This document shows, piece after piece, positions 21,105 through 31,220 of a DNA stretch of 64,000 nt (its first letter is position 1; every line of letters starts with the position of its first letter). The position numbers and the translations under genes are program-made. The notes below the pieces were generated by a model. That model did no database searches. It saw only the letters and a list, made by a program, of their open reading frames with translations, and had not been told where the DNA came from. The DNA lies in NCBI RefSeq assembly GCF_015140455.1, contig NZ_AP024094.1, forward strand, positions 2,728,001 through 2,792,000. The letters are read 5' to 3'. The stretch is from Jeongeupia sp. HS-3 (GTDB taxonomy: Bacteria; Pseudomonadota; Gammaproteobacteria; Burkholderiales; Chitinibacteraceae).

Positions 21105-21938
21105 ATGAAACGTCAACTTACTGTTATTGCCGCCGCCGCGGTCGTGCTGCTTGGCGGCTGTCAGCAGGTCAATACCACCGGCACCGGTGCGACCAATATC
21201 ACCCGCAAGCAAAGCATGAGCATGCTCGTATCCGAACAGCAGGTCGTGCAGATGTCGGCGCAGTCTTACGTCGATACGCTCAACAAGGCCAAGTCCGGCG
21301 GCAAGCTCAATACCGACGCCGCCATGACCCGGCGCGTGCGCGCCATTTCCGACCGGATCATTCCGCAAACGGCGGTGTTTCGTCCGGATGCGCTGAAGTG
21401 GCAATGGGAAGTCAATGTCGAGCAGAGCAAGGAACTGAACGCCTACTGCATGGCCGGCGGCAAGATCATGTTCTATTCGGGCATCATCACCCAGCTCAAG
21501 TTGTCCGACGATGAAATCGCCCAGATCATGGGCCACGAAATCGCCCATGCGCTGCGCGAACACGCACGCGAACGGATGAGCAGCGAGTACAACAAACAGC
21601 TGGCGATGCAGGGTCTTTCACTGCTGACCGGTGGCAAATACGATGGCGTGCTCGGCATGGCCGATCAGCTGGTCGCCGTCGGTTACAGCCTGCCGAACAG
21701 CCGCGAGCACGAATCCGAAGCCGACGTGATGGGGCTGGAGCTGGCCGCCCGCGCCGGTTACAACCCGCAGGCATCGGTGACGCTGTGGCAGAAAATGGCC
21801 GCCGCATCGCAAGGTGGCTCGCCGGAATTCCTCTCGACCCACCCATCGTCGAACACGCGGATCCGCGATCTGCAGGCACAGATCCCCAAGGTCGAACCGC
21901 TGTATCTGGCCGCAGCCAAGCAGTACGGCAAGCGCTGA
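21105..21938 (+). CDS. M48-family zinc metalloprotease, lipoprotein
   Basis: A 277 aa protease related to E. coli LoiP/YcaL and the BepA group, which clear damaged outer-membrane proteins. A lipoprotein signal ends in LLGGC with the lipidated Cys near residue 20. The zinc site HEIAH is in IMGHEIAHALREHARERM and the third ligand Glu in SREHESEADVMGLELAARAGYNP. The ATG at 21105 is preferred over an upstream GTG because the signal peptide then starts with MKRQ. Its stop overlaps the hemJ start. Confidence 0.9.
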   Translation: MKRQLTVIAAAAVVLLGGCQQVNTTGTGATNITRKQSMSMLVSEQQVVQMSAQSYVDTLNKAKSGGKLNTDAAMTRRVRAISDRIIPQTAVFRPDALKWQWEVNVEQSKELNAYCMAGGKIMFYSGIITQLKLSDDEIAQIMGHEIAHALREHARERMSSEYNKQLAMQGLSLLTGGKYDGVLGMADQLVAVGYSLPNSREHESEADVMGLELAARAGYNPQASVTLWQKMAAASQGGSPEFLSTHPSSNTRIRDLQAQIPKVEPLYLAAAKQYGKR

Positions 21939-22360
21939 TGCTCTGGTTCAAGGCACTGCACATCATCTTCGTTACCAGCTGGTTCGCCGGGCTCTTTTAC
22001 CTGCCGCGGCTGTTCGTCAATCATGCAATGGCTTCCGAGCCGGCCGAGATCGCCCGGCTGGCTTTGATGGAAAAGAAACTGCTGCGTTTCATGACGCCGC
22101 TGGCGGTGCTGGCGCTCGGTTTCGGCATCGCCAGCTGGGCGAGCTACGACTTCTACGCCGGCCCCGGCTGGCGCTGGATGCACGCCAAGCTCGCGCTGGT
22201 GGCGCTGTTGATCGGCTATCACGGCTGGTGCTTCAAGCTCGTGCGCGACTTTGCCGCCGGCCGTAACACCCGCAGCCATCGCTGGTATCGCGTGTTCAAC
22301 GAAATGCCGGTGCTGGCGCTGTTTGCCATCGTCATTCTCGTTGTCGTCAAACCGTTCTGA
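21938..22360 (+). CDS. hemJ: Protoporphyrinogen IX oxidase HemJ
   Basis: HemJ is the membrane oxidase that converts protoporphyrinogen IX to protoporphyrin IX in bacteria lacking HemG and HemY. The 140 aa, four-helix protein opens with MLWFKALHIIFVTSWFAGLFYLPRL, carrying the essential His, and has the family block WRWMHAKLALVALLIGYHGW with the conserved Lys. It is coupled to the protease gene (TGATG). The heme enzyme HemL is two genes downstream, supporting a tetrapyrrole cluster. Confidence 0.9.
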   Translation: MLWFKALHIIFVTSWFAGLFYLPRLFVNHAMASEPAEIARLALMEKKLLRFMTPLAVLALGFGIASWASYDFYAGPGWRWMHAKLALVALLIGYHGWCFKLVRDFAAGRNTRSHRWYRVFNEMPVLALFAIVILVVVKPF

Positions 22361-22371
22361 GGACGAAAAGC

Positions 22372-22833
22372 ATGGCCATTGAAATCGAACGCAAATTCCT
22401 GCTCGCCTCCGACACCTGGCGCAGCGCCGTGCACGCATCGACGCGAATCGCCCAAGGCTATCTGAGCACCGAGCCGACTCGCACCGTGCGCGTGCGGCTG
22501 AAAGGCGCAGCAGGTTTCCTGACCATCAAGGGCAAAAACGAGGGCATCGCCCGCGCCGAGTTCGAGTACCCGATCCCGGCTGCCGACGCCGAGGCGCTGC
22601 TGGCCTTGTGCCCGAACGTACTCGACAAGACGCGTCACCTCGTCACCGTCGGCACCCATCTGTGGGAAATCGACGAATTTCACGGCGACAACGCCGGCCT
22701 GATCGTCGCCGAAATCGAGCTTGAAGCATTCAACAGCACCTTCGAGCAGCCAGACTGGCTCGGTGTCGAGGTATCCGACGACCCGCGTTATTACAACAGC
22801 GCGCTGTCCGAGCGGCCGTATTGCCGCTGGTAA
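22372..22833 (+). CDS. CYTH-domain protein (probable inorganic triphosphatase)
   Basis: A 153 aa stand-alone CYTH protein. The metal-binding EIERKF motif is at residues 4-9 and acidic strands with alternating Glu, Arg and Lys (TVRVRLK, FLTIKGK, AEFEYPI, IVAEIELE) form the triphosphate tunnel. Family members without the adenylyl-cyclase CHAD domain usually hydrolyse triphosphate. It sits 11 nt after hemJ and before hemL, with a ribosome-binding GAGG before the start. Its link to heme synthesis is not obvious. Confidence 0.88.
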   Translation: MAIEIERKFLLASDTWRSAVHASTRIAQGYLSTEPTRTVRVRLKGAAGFLTIKGKNEGIARAEFEYPIPAADAEALLALCPNVLDKTRHLVTVGTHLWEIDEFHGDNAGLIVAEIELEAFNSTFEQPDWLGVEVSDDPRYYNSALSERPYCRW

Positions 22834-22879
22834 GCACACTCGCCGTGGCTGATCGCCACGGCCAGCAAGGATTTGAGAC

Positions 22880-24154
22880 ATGACTCTGAACGAACAACTT
22901 TTCGACGCCGCGCAAAAACACATTCCCGGCGGCGTGAATTCGCCGGTGCGCGCTTTCGGCTCGGTCGGCGGCACGCCGCGCTTTTTCAACAAGGGCGAGG
23001 GCGCCTACGTCTGGGATGAGGACGGTCAGCGCTACATCGATTACGTCGGCTCCTGGGGACCGCTGATCCTTGGCCACGCCTATCCGCCGGTGATCGACGC
23101 GGTGATCGCCGCCGCGCGTGACGGCCTGTCGTTCGGCGCACCGACGCAGCGCGAAGTCGAACTCGCCGACCTGCTGTGCGAGATGCTGCCTTCGCTCGAA
23201 CAGGTGCGGCTGGTGTCGAGCGGCACCGAGGCGACGATGAGCGCGATCCGCCTGGCGCGCGGCTTCACCGGCCGCGACAAGCTGGTCAAATTCGAAGGTT
23301 GCTATCACGGCCACGCCGACAGCCTGCTGGTGAAAGCCGGCTCGGGGCTGCTGACCTTCGGCAACCCGTCGAGCGCCGGCGTGCCGGCCGCCGTGGCCGC
23401 CGATACCATCGTGCTGCCGTACAACGACGTTGCCGCGCTGCAAGCGCTGTTCGCCGCCGAGGGCGACAAGATCGCCGCGATCATCGTCGAACCGGTCGCC
23501 GGCAATATGAATCTGGTCAAGGCGTCGGCCGAATTCGTCGCCGCCATGCGCACACTGACCGAGCAACACGGCGCGGTGCTGATCTACGACGAAGTGATGA
23601 CCGGTTTCCGCGTCGATCTCGGTTGCGCCCAGGCGCTGCACGGCATCAAGCCCGATCTGACCTGCTTGGGCAAAGTGGTTGGCGGCGGCATGCCGCTGGC
23701 GGCGTTCGGTGGCCGCGCCGACATCATGGCCAAGCTCGCGCCGCTCGGCCCGGTCTACCAGGCCGGCACGCTCTCGGGCAACCCGGTCGCCGTTGCCGCC
23801 GGCCTCGCTACCTTGCAGGCGATTCGCCAACCGGGCTTCTTCGCCGACCTCAGCGCCAAGACCGCCTCGCTGGCCTCCGGTTTGAGTGCCGCCGCGCGCG
23901 ATGCCGGCGTGGCGTTCTCGGCGCAAAGCGTCGGCGGCATGTTCGGCGTCTATTTCAGCGCCACGCCACCGCAATCGTTCGCCGACGTCATGGCGTCCGA
24001 CCGCAGCCGCTTCAATGCCTTCTTCCATGCCATGCTGGCCGAGGGTGTGTACCTGGCGCCATCGGCGTTCGAAGCCGGCTTTGTCTCCGCCGCGCATTCC
24101 GATGCCGACATCGCGGCAACCATCGCCGCCGCCGCACGCAACTTCGCGGAATAA
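22880..24154 (+). CDS. hemL: Glutamate-1-semialdehyde 2,1-aminomutase
   Basis: HemL makes 5-aminolevulinate, the committed precursor of tetrapyrroles, from glutamate-1-semialdehyde using PLP. The 424 aa protein shows [12 protein letters not shown] near the start, the active-site Gly-rich loop [15 protein letters not shown], the Asp of [11 protein letters not shown] and the PLP lysine in [17 protein letters not shown]. Length is normal. It probably ends at the hairpin at 24168. Confidence 0.97.
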   Translation: MTLNEQLFDAAQKHIPGGVNSPVRAFGSVGGTPRFFNKGEGAYVWDEDGQRYIDYVGSWGPLILGHAYPPVIDAVIAAARDGLSFGAPTQREVELADLLCEMLPSLEQVRLVSSGTEATMSAIRLARGFTGRDKLVKFEGCYHGHADSLLVKAGSGLLTFGNPSSAGVPAAVAADTIVLPYNDVAALQALFAAEGDKIAAIIVEPVAGNMNLVKASAEFVAAMRTLTEQHGAVLIYDEVMTGFRVDLGCAQALHGIKPDLTCLGKVVGGGMPLAAFGGRADIMAKLAPLGPVYQAGTLSGNPVAVAAGLATLQAIRQPGFFADLSAKTASLASGLSAAARDAGVAFSAQSVGGMFGVYFSATPPQSFADVMASDRSRFNAFFHAMLAEGVYLAPSAFEAGFVSAAHSDADIAATIAAAARNFAE

Positions 24155-24167
24155 ACACGCAGCAAAA

Positions 24168-24190
24168 GGCCGCCGTGCAACGCGGCGGCC
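24168..24190 (+). terminator. Hairpin after hemL
   Basis: An 8 bp perfect stem GGCCGCCG/CGGCGGCC with a 7 nt loop lies 14 nt after the hemL stop. The T-run that would follow is missing, so termination may be weak or Rho-assisted. Confidence 0.55.
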
Positions 24191-24582
24191 TGCTCCATTG
24201 ATCGGCCGCTGAACGGCTAAAACACCCGTTCCAGCGCCGCTCAAAGCCTTGAAACATTCAGCTTAATGCTGACTCATCAGGTCAGCACCTGATGTGGGTT
24301 TACCGGATCACGCCCTCCGCGGCTTCCGGGATATAACCCTGGCAAATTAGCGTAATTTTTCCGTCAGCCATCGCGCCAAATCCATGCCTTTACACCGGTC
24401 ATCCGGGACAACTTGCGCTCGCCAAGCCGTGTTGTAGCTTGGAAACACGGCCAAACATAATGAAACGTTAATATTACTTGTACCGGTAACATCAGAATAT
24501 TAACCATTAGTAATATTTGAACATATTCACGCAGACCGGCGATCAGACCGGACCGGCCACCGCGCCAGAGTGAGGAATACAC
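24191..24582 (+). other. Upstream region of the pilin cluster with repeated TAATATT motifs
   Basis: This 392 nt gap holds no convincing gene. Between 24469 and 24518 it is markedly AT-rich and carries three TAATATT-type motifs (24469-24476, 24496-24503 as its complement, 24511-24518), the last two forming an inverted repeat around ACCATTAG. This could be a binding site for a pilus regulator or H-NS-like silencer. I could not identify a convincing -24/-12 or -35/-10 promoter. Confidence 0.4.
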
Positions 24583-25047
24583 ATGAGCACCTTCGCAAAC
24601 TCGCGCGGCTTTACGCTGATCGAGCTGATGATCGTCGTCGCCATCATCGGCATTCTCGCCGGCATCGCCCTACCCGCTTATAGCGATTACGTCCGCCGCG
24701 CGCAATTGCCGGAGGCATTCACCTACCTGCAGGACTATCGCGCCAAACTTGAGCAGTTCTATCAGGACAATCGCAACTACGGCACCAGCGCGACCTGTGG
24801 CAACGACGGTACGGCGAATCGGGTCAATTTCGCGCCAGCGGGTCTCAAGTACTTCACCTTTTCCTGCGCCACCAGCGGCACCGGCCAGCAAGCCTACACG
24901 CTCACCGCAACCGGAAAATCCGGCACCAGAGCGGATGGGCATATCTTTACCGCCAACGATGCCAATGTGCGCACCACGTCCAAATTCAAAGGCGGCGTAT
25001 TAAGCCCGGCCAAGCAATGCTGGCTGGTCGGAGGCAGCGAATGCTGA
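24583..25047 (+). CDS. Type IV pilin-like protein (PilE-type)
   Basis: A 154 aa pilin with a very short leader cleaved after SRG, giving the mature [24 protein letters not shown] with Phe1 and Glu5 in the hydrophobic helix. The globular part has two C-terminal Cys ([11 protein letters not shown]), forming a probable disulfide, and reads like the minor pilin PilE that accompanies FimT/PilV/PilW/PilX. Position first in the cluster is unusual, since it is normally after pilY1. Ribosome-binding site GAGGA precedes the ATG. Confidence 0.9.
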   Translation: MSTFANSRGFTLIELMIVVAIIGILAGIALPAYSDYVRRAQLPEAFTYLQDYRAKLEQFYQDNRNYGTSATCGNDGTANRVNFAPAGLKYFTFSCATSGTGQQAYTLTATGKSGTRADGHIFTANDANVRTTSKFKGGVLSPAKQCWLVGGSEC

Positions 25048-25646
25048 GCCGCACGCCTCACCGGCAGGCCGGCATCACGCTGGTCGAAATCGCCATCACC
25101 GTCGCCATCTTCGGCATCCTGCTTTCGGCGGCCGTGCCCAGCTACCAGCAGTGGATACAGAACATGCAGATCCGCGGCGCTACCGAATCGCTGCAAAGCG
25201 GATTGCAGCGCGCCCGCACCGAGGCACTCAAGCGTAACCAGAACGTCACGTTCTGGCTGGTCACCAGCGCCAGTAGCAAAACACTCGACAGCAATTGCGC
25301 ACCGGCCGCCAATGGCACCGGTTGGGTCGTGAGCCGGTTCGATCCAAGCAACAAATGTGATCTCGACCCATCCGAAACCGTCACCCCGCAAATCATCGAC
25401 AAGCAGCCGGTGCTCGGCAACAACCCGCGCGCCAGCCTCGATATCACCCCTGACGATGCATCCAGTGTCACCTTCAACGGCCTCGGTCAGATCGTGCAGA
25501 AAGACACGCCGATCACCCGGATCGATATTCAGGGCGCTAGCAGCAGCAGCGACGACCGCAAGCTGCGCCTTGTCCTCGCCAGCGGCGGCATGATCAAACT
25601 GTGCGATCCGCAGATCAGCGCCAGCGGCGACTCGCGCCGGTGCTAA
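25041..25646 (+). CDS. fimT: FimT/GspH-type minor pilin
   Basis: A 201 aa minor pilin. The leader is cut after QAG, leaving [27 protein letters not shown] with Glu5 and a GspH-like C-terminal domain ([17 protein letters not shown], ending [14 protein letters not shown]). FimT homologues are tip-associated and in some species bind DNA for natural transformation. I chose the ATG at 25041, which overlaps the pilin-gene stop; the frame is open upstream to 25017. Confidence 0.88.
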   Translation: MLSRTPHRQAGITLVEIAITVAIFGILLSAAVPSYQQWIQNMQIRGATESLQSGLQRARTEALKRNQNVTFWLVTSASSKTLDSNCAPAANGTGWVVSRFDPSNKCDLDPSETVTPQIIDKQPVLGNNPRASLDITPDDASSVTFNGLGQIVQKDTPITRIDIQGASSSSDDRKLRLVLASGGMIKLCDPQISASGDSRRC

Positions 25647-25657
25647 AAGGAGCTGCC

Positions 25658-26065
25658 ATGAACACGCGCCAAATCCGTTATCCATCGCAACAGCAAGGCG
25701 CCGCGCTGCTTGAAGCGCTGGTGGCGATCTTTATCTTCTCCGCCGGTGTGCTGGCCGTCGTCGGCATGCAAACCATGATGACCAAGAACACCAGCGCATC
25801 GAAATACCGCGCCGATGCCGCTTTCCTCAGCGACGAACTCGTCGGCAGCATGTGGGGCGACGTCAAGAACCTGAACAGCTACGACACCACCGACGGCGGC
25901 AGCTATGCAGCCAGAACCGCTTGGATCGACAAGGTCGCTGCCATCTTGCCCAACGGTGATGCAAGCGTGGCAGTCACCAATGCCGACGTGACGATCACCG
26001 TGAACTGGCAGGCACCGAACGAAGCACCGCACAAATATGTTGCGGCCACCTCGATCGCCCGCTGA
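25658..26065 (+). CDS. pilV: Type IV pilus minor pilin PilV
   Basis: A 135 aa minor pilin with prepilin signal QQQGAALLEALVAIFIFSAG: cleavage after Gly, mature AALLE with Glu5. PilV is part of the priming complex with PilW and PilX that initiates pilus assembly and carries PilY1. AAAGGAG lies before the ATG at 25658. The next gene is 10 nt away. Confidence 0.9.
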   Translation: MNTRQIRYPSQQQGAALLEALVAIFIFSAGVLAVVGMQTMMTKNTSASKYRADAAFLSDELVGSMWGDVKNLNSYDTTDGGSYAARTAWIDKVAAILPNGDASVAVTNADVTITVNWQAPNEAPHKYVAATSIAR

Positions 26066-26075
26066 GGACCACATC

Positions 26076-27152
26076 ATGCGGTGCGCACAAACGGGTTTCA
26101 GTCTCGTAGAAATGATGGTTGGCATCACCCTTGGGCTATTGAGCACACTGGTGGTGATGCAAACCTTGACCGCCTCGGAAGGACAAAAGCGCACCACGGC
26201 ATCGGGATCGAACGCCCAAAGCAATGGTGCGCTGGCGCTGTACATGATCAAGCGTGACGCCAAGATGGCGGGTTACGGCTTTGCCGCGACCACCGGTGCG
26301 CTTGGCTGTGAAATGAAAATGATGATCGATGGCAGCAGCACGCCGGCGTCGCTGACGCTGAATCCGGTCACCATCACCAATGGCGTCAATGGCGCGCCGG
26401 ATCAACTACGTTTTCTGGGTAGTGCCAAGGATGCATGGTCGCTGCCGATGAAGATCACCGTCGACCACCCGGTCAGCGCGGCGCAATTCTTCGTCGATTC
26501 CGATCTCGGCGTTCACCAGGGCGATTTGATGGTCGCGGTGCCAGCACTCCCATCGGCCGGCAAGTGGTGCACGCTGTTTCAGGCAACCAAGGAAGCAGCC
26601 AGCGGCAGTGGAGGCGGTGGCGGCCAAGGCCAGAACCAGGTGCAGCATAACCCCAGCGCCATCTGGAACCCGCCCGGCGGCAACAACGGCGATCTCTATC
26701 CGGCCGGCGGCTACAGCAAGGACGATCACCTGATCAATCTCGGCACGCTCGTCAACAAGGTCTACGTCATCAATAACCAGACCTTGCAACTTACCAGCTT
26801 CAATTCATCCGATGGCAGCAGCGCCACCGCCGACCTGTACCCGCAAATCATCGATCTGCAGGCGCAGTACGGCTCGGATGACGGCAGCAACGGCGGCACC
26901 GCCGACGACGGCGTGATCGACGGCTATGGCACCACCACCCCCAGCAACAGCACAGGCTGGAAACGCGTGCTGGCGCTACGCGTGGCAGTGCTGTCGCGCA
27001 GTACACAATGGGAAAAAGAGGAGGCCACCCCTGCCGCACCCAAATGGTCCGGGGGCGATTTCGTCATGGGAACCGGCAGCGACTGGAAACATTACCGCTA
27101 CAAGGCCTACGAATCGGTTGCCCCGCTGCGCAACGTGATCTGGCAACAATAA
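26076..27152 (+). CDS. pilW: Type IV pilus minor pilin PilW
   Basis: A 358 aa minor pilin, large as PilW usually is. The leader ends at QTG and the mature start is FSLVEMMVGITLGLLSTLVVM with Glu5. The globular domain holds a Gly-rich flexible segment (SGSGGGGGQGQNQ, about residues 186-198) and a Gly/Ser/Asp-rich stretch near DGVIDGYGTT. The ATG at 26076 follows GAGGACC. It would interact with PilX and PilV below the tip adhesin PilY1. Confidence 0.9.
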   Translation: MRCAQTGFSLVEMMVGITLGLLSTLVVMQTLTASEGQKRTTASGSNAQSNGALALYMIKRDAKMAGYGFAATTGALGCEMKMMIDGSSTPASLTLNPVTITNGVNGAPDQLRFLGSAKDAWSLPMKITVDHPVSAAQFFVDSDLGVHQGDLMVAVPALPSAGKWCTLFQATKEAASGSGGGGGQGQNQVQHNPSAIWNPPGGNNGDLYPAGGYSKDDHLINLGTLVNKVYVINNQTLQLTSFNSSDGSSATADLYPQIIDLQAQYGSDDGSNGGTADDGVIDGYGTTTPSNSTGWKRVLALRVAVLSRSTQWEKEEATPAAPKWSGGDFVMGTGSDWKHYRYKAYESVAPLRNVIWQQ

Positions 27153-27165
27153 GAGACCAAGCACA

Positions 27166-27816
27166 ATGCGCCATCGCATCCGCTCCCAGCTCGGCGTTTC
27201 CGTTTTCATTGCCCTGATTTCGCTGCTGTTGATGTCGCTCGCCGGCGTCGCACTGGTTCGCGCGGTCGACAGCGGATCGCTGATGATCGGCAATCTCGGC
27301 TTCAAGGAAGCCGCCACCGTATCCACCGATCGCGCCACCGAACAGGCCATTGCGTGGCTGCAAGCCAATCTGAGCACCACAAGCGGCAGCACCCCGATGC
27401 TGTACCAGAACCACACCGCAGACGGTTACTACGCCACCGCGCTCGATAGCCTGGATCCAACCGGCAATCGCGATAATACCGGCCGGGTATTGATCGACTG
27501 GGACGACGACGGTTGCGCCAGCGCAGCGGAAGGCTCTTTTGGCGGCTGCATTGCCCCGCGCGCGGCCACCGCCACCGGTGGTAATGACGTCGCCTACCTC
27601 ATCAGCCGGCTATGCAAGGAACAATCCGACCCGAACGCAACCAGCTGCGTCAAGGCCAGCGCCGCCGCCGCCGGTAGCAGCCCGAAAATGGGCGAGCTGA
27701 AATACGGCGAGGACAAGCGCTTCTCCGGCAGCGGTGGGCCGCATTACCGGATCATCGTCCGCGCCAAAGGCCCGAGAAATACGGTGAGTTTCACCGAAAC
27801 CATCGTCCATTTCTGA
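27166..27816 (+). CDS. pilX: Type IV pilus assembly protein PilX
   Basis: A 216 aa minor pilin. The prepilin region is RSQLGVSVFIALISLLLMSLAG; the mature start lacks Glu5, as is common in PilX proteins. The remainder is a globular domain rich in Asp, Ser and Gly ending FTETIVHF. In E. coli-like systems the Glu5-less subunit caps the minor pilin complex. It lies between pilW and pilY1. Confidence 0.88.
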   Translation: MRHRIRSQLGVSVFIALISLLLMSLAGVALVRAVDSGSLMIGNLGFKEAATVSTDRATEQAIAWLQANLSTTSGSTPMLYQNHTADGYYATALDSLDPTGNRDNTGRVLIDWDDDGCASAAEGSFGGCIAPRAATATGGNDVAYLISRLCKEQSDPNATSCVKASAAAAGSSPKMGELKYGEDKRFSGSGGPHYRIIVRAKGPRNTVSFTETIVHF

Positions 27817-27848
27817 TCCACGGCCAATCAATATACAAGGAATACATC

Positions 27849-30800
27849 ATGGCGCGTCGTCATCCCCTGATCTGCCTGGCCCCATTGGCACTGACCCTAC
27901 TGACCGCATCGGTACAGGCAGCGCTGACCGATCTGGCCAATAGCCCGATCACCAGCGCCAGCAAGGCCGAAGCCAAACCGAACGTGCTGTTCATCCTCGA
28001 TGATTCGGGCAGTATGGATTGGGACTATCTTCCCGATGGACTCAATAACCAACGCAATATGCGCTGTTTCGGATATCACGGCTATAACAAGGCTTTCTAC
28101 GATCCAAATACGACTTACACTCCCCCGATCAAAGCCGATGGTACATCATTTCCCAACGTCAGCTTTACCAGTGCGCCAAGCGATGGTTTTACCGGCAGCG
28201 AAAATGCCGACCTGTCCAACCTTCGCAACCTGAGTGTCGGCACGGTCGAAAATGATGCAGGAAACCGAAGCAAATATTATTACTCAACACTTAAATCCGA
28301 TAAAAAAACGAACTGTGAAGACTCCAATTACAATCTCGTTACCGTGTTACCGAACGATACGCAAAAACAAAATTATGCCAATTGGTATTCATACTATCGA
28401 AAACGGATATTCCTGGCACGAACAGCCGCCAGCAAGGCCTTCAAACCCTTTGGCGATAAATTCCGTATCGGCTTTTCGACCATTCACAATAGTGGTGCTA
28501 CCGAAGGTAGCAAGCTGCTGCACGTGCGTGACTTTGATCAATCACAAAAGAATGAATTTTATAATAGATTATTCAATGCTGACCCAGGTAGTGCAACACC
28601 ATTGCGTGCTGCACTATCAACAGCTGGTCGTTATTACGCCAAGAAACTGGATGATCAGGATTACGATCCGGTCCAGTACTCATGTCAGAAAAATTTTACC
28701 ATTCTCTCGACTGACGGTTACTGGAATACCGACAACGAAGGTGGCTCATTCGGCCCGAAAAAGCTTAATGGCAGCAGCGACGTCGGCAATCAGGATGGCG
28801 GCAGCACCGAAGCCCCTTTCTTCGACAAGTTAGGAAAAAGCGATACGCTCGCCGATGTGGCGATGTATTACTACAATACCGATTTACGCACAAATACACT
28901 GGGTAATTGCAGCGGCAGCCTTGGCGGTTCGATCAATGTATGCCTCGATCCCGGGGACAACAGTTACGACGTCCAGCGCATGGTCACGCACACGATCGGT
29001 CTCGGTCTGACCGGCACGATCCGTTACGAAAGCGATTACGACACCAGTCCCGATCCAGTGCCGAACGGCAGCAAGGACAAGTACTACACGCAGATCGCCC
29101 AGGGCAGCATCAACTGGCCCGATCCAATTTCCAACAGCGGTGGCGAACGGCTAGACGATCTGTGGCATGCCGCGGTCAACGGTCGCGGTCACTATTACAG
29201 CGCCAATGATGCGACCGAACTCGCCAACTCGCTGTCCGATGCCCTTACCAAAATCGAAGCCCGCTCGGGTTCCGCCGCCGCAGCGGCAACATCGAACCTC
29301 GAACCCGTTGCCGGTGACAATTACGTTTATGTCGCCTTGTACCGCACCCAGGAATGGTACGGTGACCTGATCGCCGTCACCCTCGACGTCAATACCGGTA
29401 GCGTCGCGCTGAAGCTAGACAACGCGACCGGTGAACCGCAAGCCGGCAGCTATGCCTGGTCGGCCAAAAGCCAGCTTGCCGCCAAAATTGCCTCCGCCAG
29501 CGATAGCCGTTCCATTTATTTCTTCGACGGTTCGCAATCGAACAAACTGCGCTCGTTCGACTACGACAATCTTAACGGCAGCCAAAAGGCAAACTTTGAC
29601 GATTTGTGCGGCAGCGTCACCAAGCTCAGCCAGTGCAGCGAGCTGGCCAGCGCCGACAAGGCATTGGTAACCGGTGCCAATGTGGTCAAATACCTGCGCG
29701 GCCAGAACCAGTACGAGGGTAGCGAGACAACGACGCAATTGTTCCGCAAGCGTACGCACCGGCTCGGCGACATCGTCAATGCCGTGCCGGTGTATATGAA
29801 AGCCCCGCCGTTCCAGTATGTCGACGATGGCTACGCGACCTTCGTCACGCAGCAAAAAAACCGTGCCGCAAGCGTTTATGCAGCGGCCAACGACGGTATG
29901 TTGCATGCATTCGATGCCTCAAGCGGCGATGAACGCTGGGCGTATATTCCGAGCATGGTAATGCCCAGATTGCACAAATTGCTCGACAGGAGCTACGGCA
30001 ACAACCATGAGTATTTTGTCGACGGCTCGCCAACGATCGCGGATGTTAAAATCGGCAATAACTGGAAAACCGTCATCGTCGGCGGTCTCAACAAGGGTGG
30101 CCGAGGCTATTACGCACTCGACGTAACAGACCCTAGTGCACCGAAGGCGTTATGGGAATTCACGCACGATAATCTTGGCCACTCGTTCGGCAATCCGATC
30201 GTCACCAAGCTTGCCGATGGTAAATGGGTAGCGATCGTTTCCTCGGGTTACAACAACGTCAATCCGGGTGATGGCAATGGTCATTTGTTCATCATCGATA
30301 TCGGCACCGGCAATCTTGTCAGTAATGGCCAGATCAATACCTATACAAGCGGTACAACCAAAGCCGGCGATACAAATACACCAAGTGGCTTGGCCAAGCT
30401 CAATGCATGGATTTCCAACGAGCTCGACAATACTGCCAGCCGGATCTATGGCGGCGATCTGCTGGGTAATGTCTGGCGCTTTGACATCAACGACACGATC
30501 GCGCCATCGGGTCACGAGGCAACACTCATCGCACAACTGAAAGACACTACCGGTAATACGCAACCCATTACCACCAAGCCTGAATTGGCACGATTAAGTA
30601 AGGCCGGCACCAACTACAACACGATTTTCGTAGGAACCGGGCGCTATCTCGGTATCGGTGACCCGGTAGACAAGAGCCAGCAATCGCTATACGCCTTCAA
30701 GGATGAACTGACGTCTACCGGGCTTGGCAATCTGCGCCAACGCAGCGATATGGTGAATCAGGTCATCAGTGATGCGACCAATGCCAAGGGCGAAAGTATT

Positions 30801-31220
30801 CGTACCGCGAGCAGTAATCCGGTTGACTGGGCAAGCAAATCTGGCTGGTATTTCGATCTGAAATCACCAGGTGAACGGGTCAATATCGACATGCAGCAGC
30901 AATACAATATTCTGACGTTTGCCGGCAACGTCCCCACCAACAGTAGCGTCTGCACCATCGGCGGTGGCTATGCGTGGTTGTACAACATTGATATCTATAC
31001 CGGCTCCAATCTGAGCACGGCAACCGATGCCAAAGTGGGCCAGCGCTTGACCAACGAAGCACTGGTGGCCGGGCTTAAAACAGTGAAATTGCCCAGCGGA
31101 AAAACGGTGACCATCGTGACCGATACCGGTGCCGGTGTCACCGCCAAGGAAGATCCAAGTGCCACAGGCGGTGGCCTGGGTACGCCTAAGCGCACATCCT
31201 GGCGGGAATTGGTCGATTGA
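27849..31220 (+). CDS. pilY1: Type IV pilus tip adhesin/biogenesis factor PilY1
   Basis: PilY1 sits at the pilus tip, promoting pilus extension, surface sensing and adhesion. The 1123 aa product has a Sec signal (cleavage near VQAALT), a von Willebrand factor A domain with MIDAS DDSGSM at residues 51-56 and a long, Asn/Ser/Gly-rich variable region. It ends in the conserved beta-propeller (from about residue 640: ASVYAAANDGMLHAFDASSG, KTVIVGGLNKGGRGYYALDV). Codon and base use between about 28.0 and 28.9 kb is more AT-rich than the flanks, suggesting exchange of the N-terminal adhesive segment. Confidence 0.93.
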   Translation: MARRHPLICLAPLALTLLTASVQAALTDLANSPITSASKAEAKPNVLFILDDSGSMDWDYLPDGLNNQRNMRCFGYHGYNKAFYDPNTTYTPPIKADGTSFPNVSFTSAPSDGFTGSENADLSNLRNLSVGTVENDAGNRSKYYYSTLKSDKKTNCEDSNYNLVTVLPNDTQKQNYANWYSYYRKRIFLARTAASKAFKPFGDKFRIGFSTIHNSGATEGSKLLHVRDFDQSQKNEFYNRLFNADPGSATPLRAALSTAGRYYAKKLDDQDYDPVQYSCQKNFTILSTDGYWNTDNEGGSFGPKKLNGSSDVGNQDGGSTEAPFFDKLGKSDTLADVAMYYYNTDLRTNTLGNCSGSLGGSINVCLDPGDNSYDVQRMVTHTIGLGLTGTIRYESDYDTSPDPVPNGSKDKYYTQIAQGSINWPDPISNSGGERLDDLWHAAVNGRGHYYSANDATELANSLSDALTKIEARSGSAAAAATSNLEPVAGDNYVYVALYRTQEWYGDLIAVTLDVNTGSVALKLDNATGEPQAGSYAWSAKSQLAAKIASASDSRSIYFFDGSQSNKLRSFDYDNLNGSQKANFDDLCGSVTKLSQCSELASADKALVTGANVVKYLRGQNQYEGSETTTQLFRKRTHRLGDIVNAVPVYMKAPPFQYVDDGYATFVTQQKNRAASVYAAANDGMLHAFDASSGDERWAYIPSMVMPRLHKLLDRSYGNNHEYFVDGSPTIADVKIGNNWKTVIVGGLNKGGRGYYALDVTDPSAPKALWEFTHDNLGHSFGNPIVTKLADGKWVAIVSSGYNNVNPGDGNGHLFIIDIGTGNLVSNGQINTYTSGTTKAGDTNTPSGLAKLNAWISNELDNTASRIYGGDLLGNVWRFDINDTIAPSGHEATLIAQLKDTTGNTQPITTKPELARLSKAGTNYNTIFVGTGRYLGIGDPVDKSQQSLYAFKDELTSTGLGNLRQRSDMVNQVISDATNAKGESIRTASSNPVDWASKSGWYFDLKSPGERVNIDMQQQYNILTFAGNVPTNSSVCTIGGGYAWLYNIDIYTGSNLSTATDAKVGQRLTNEALVAGLKTVKLPSGKTVTIVTDTGAGVTAKEDPSATGGGLGTPKRTSWRELVD

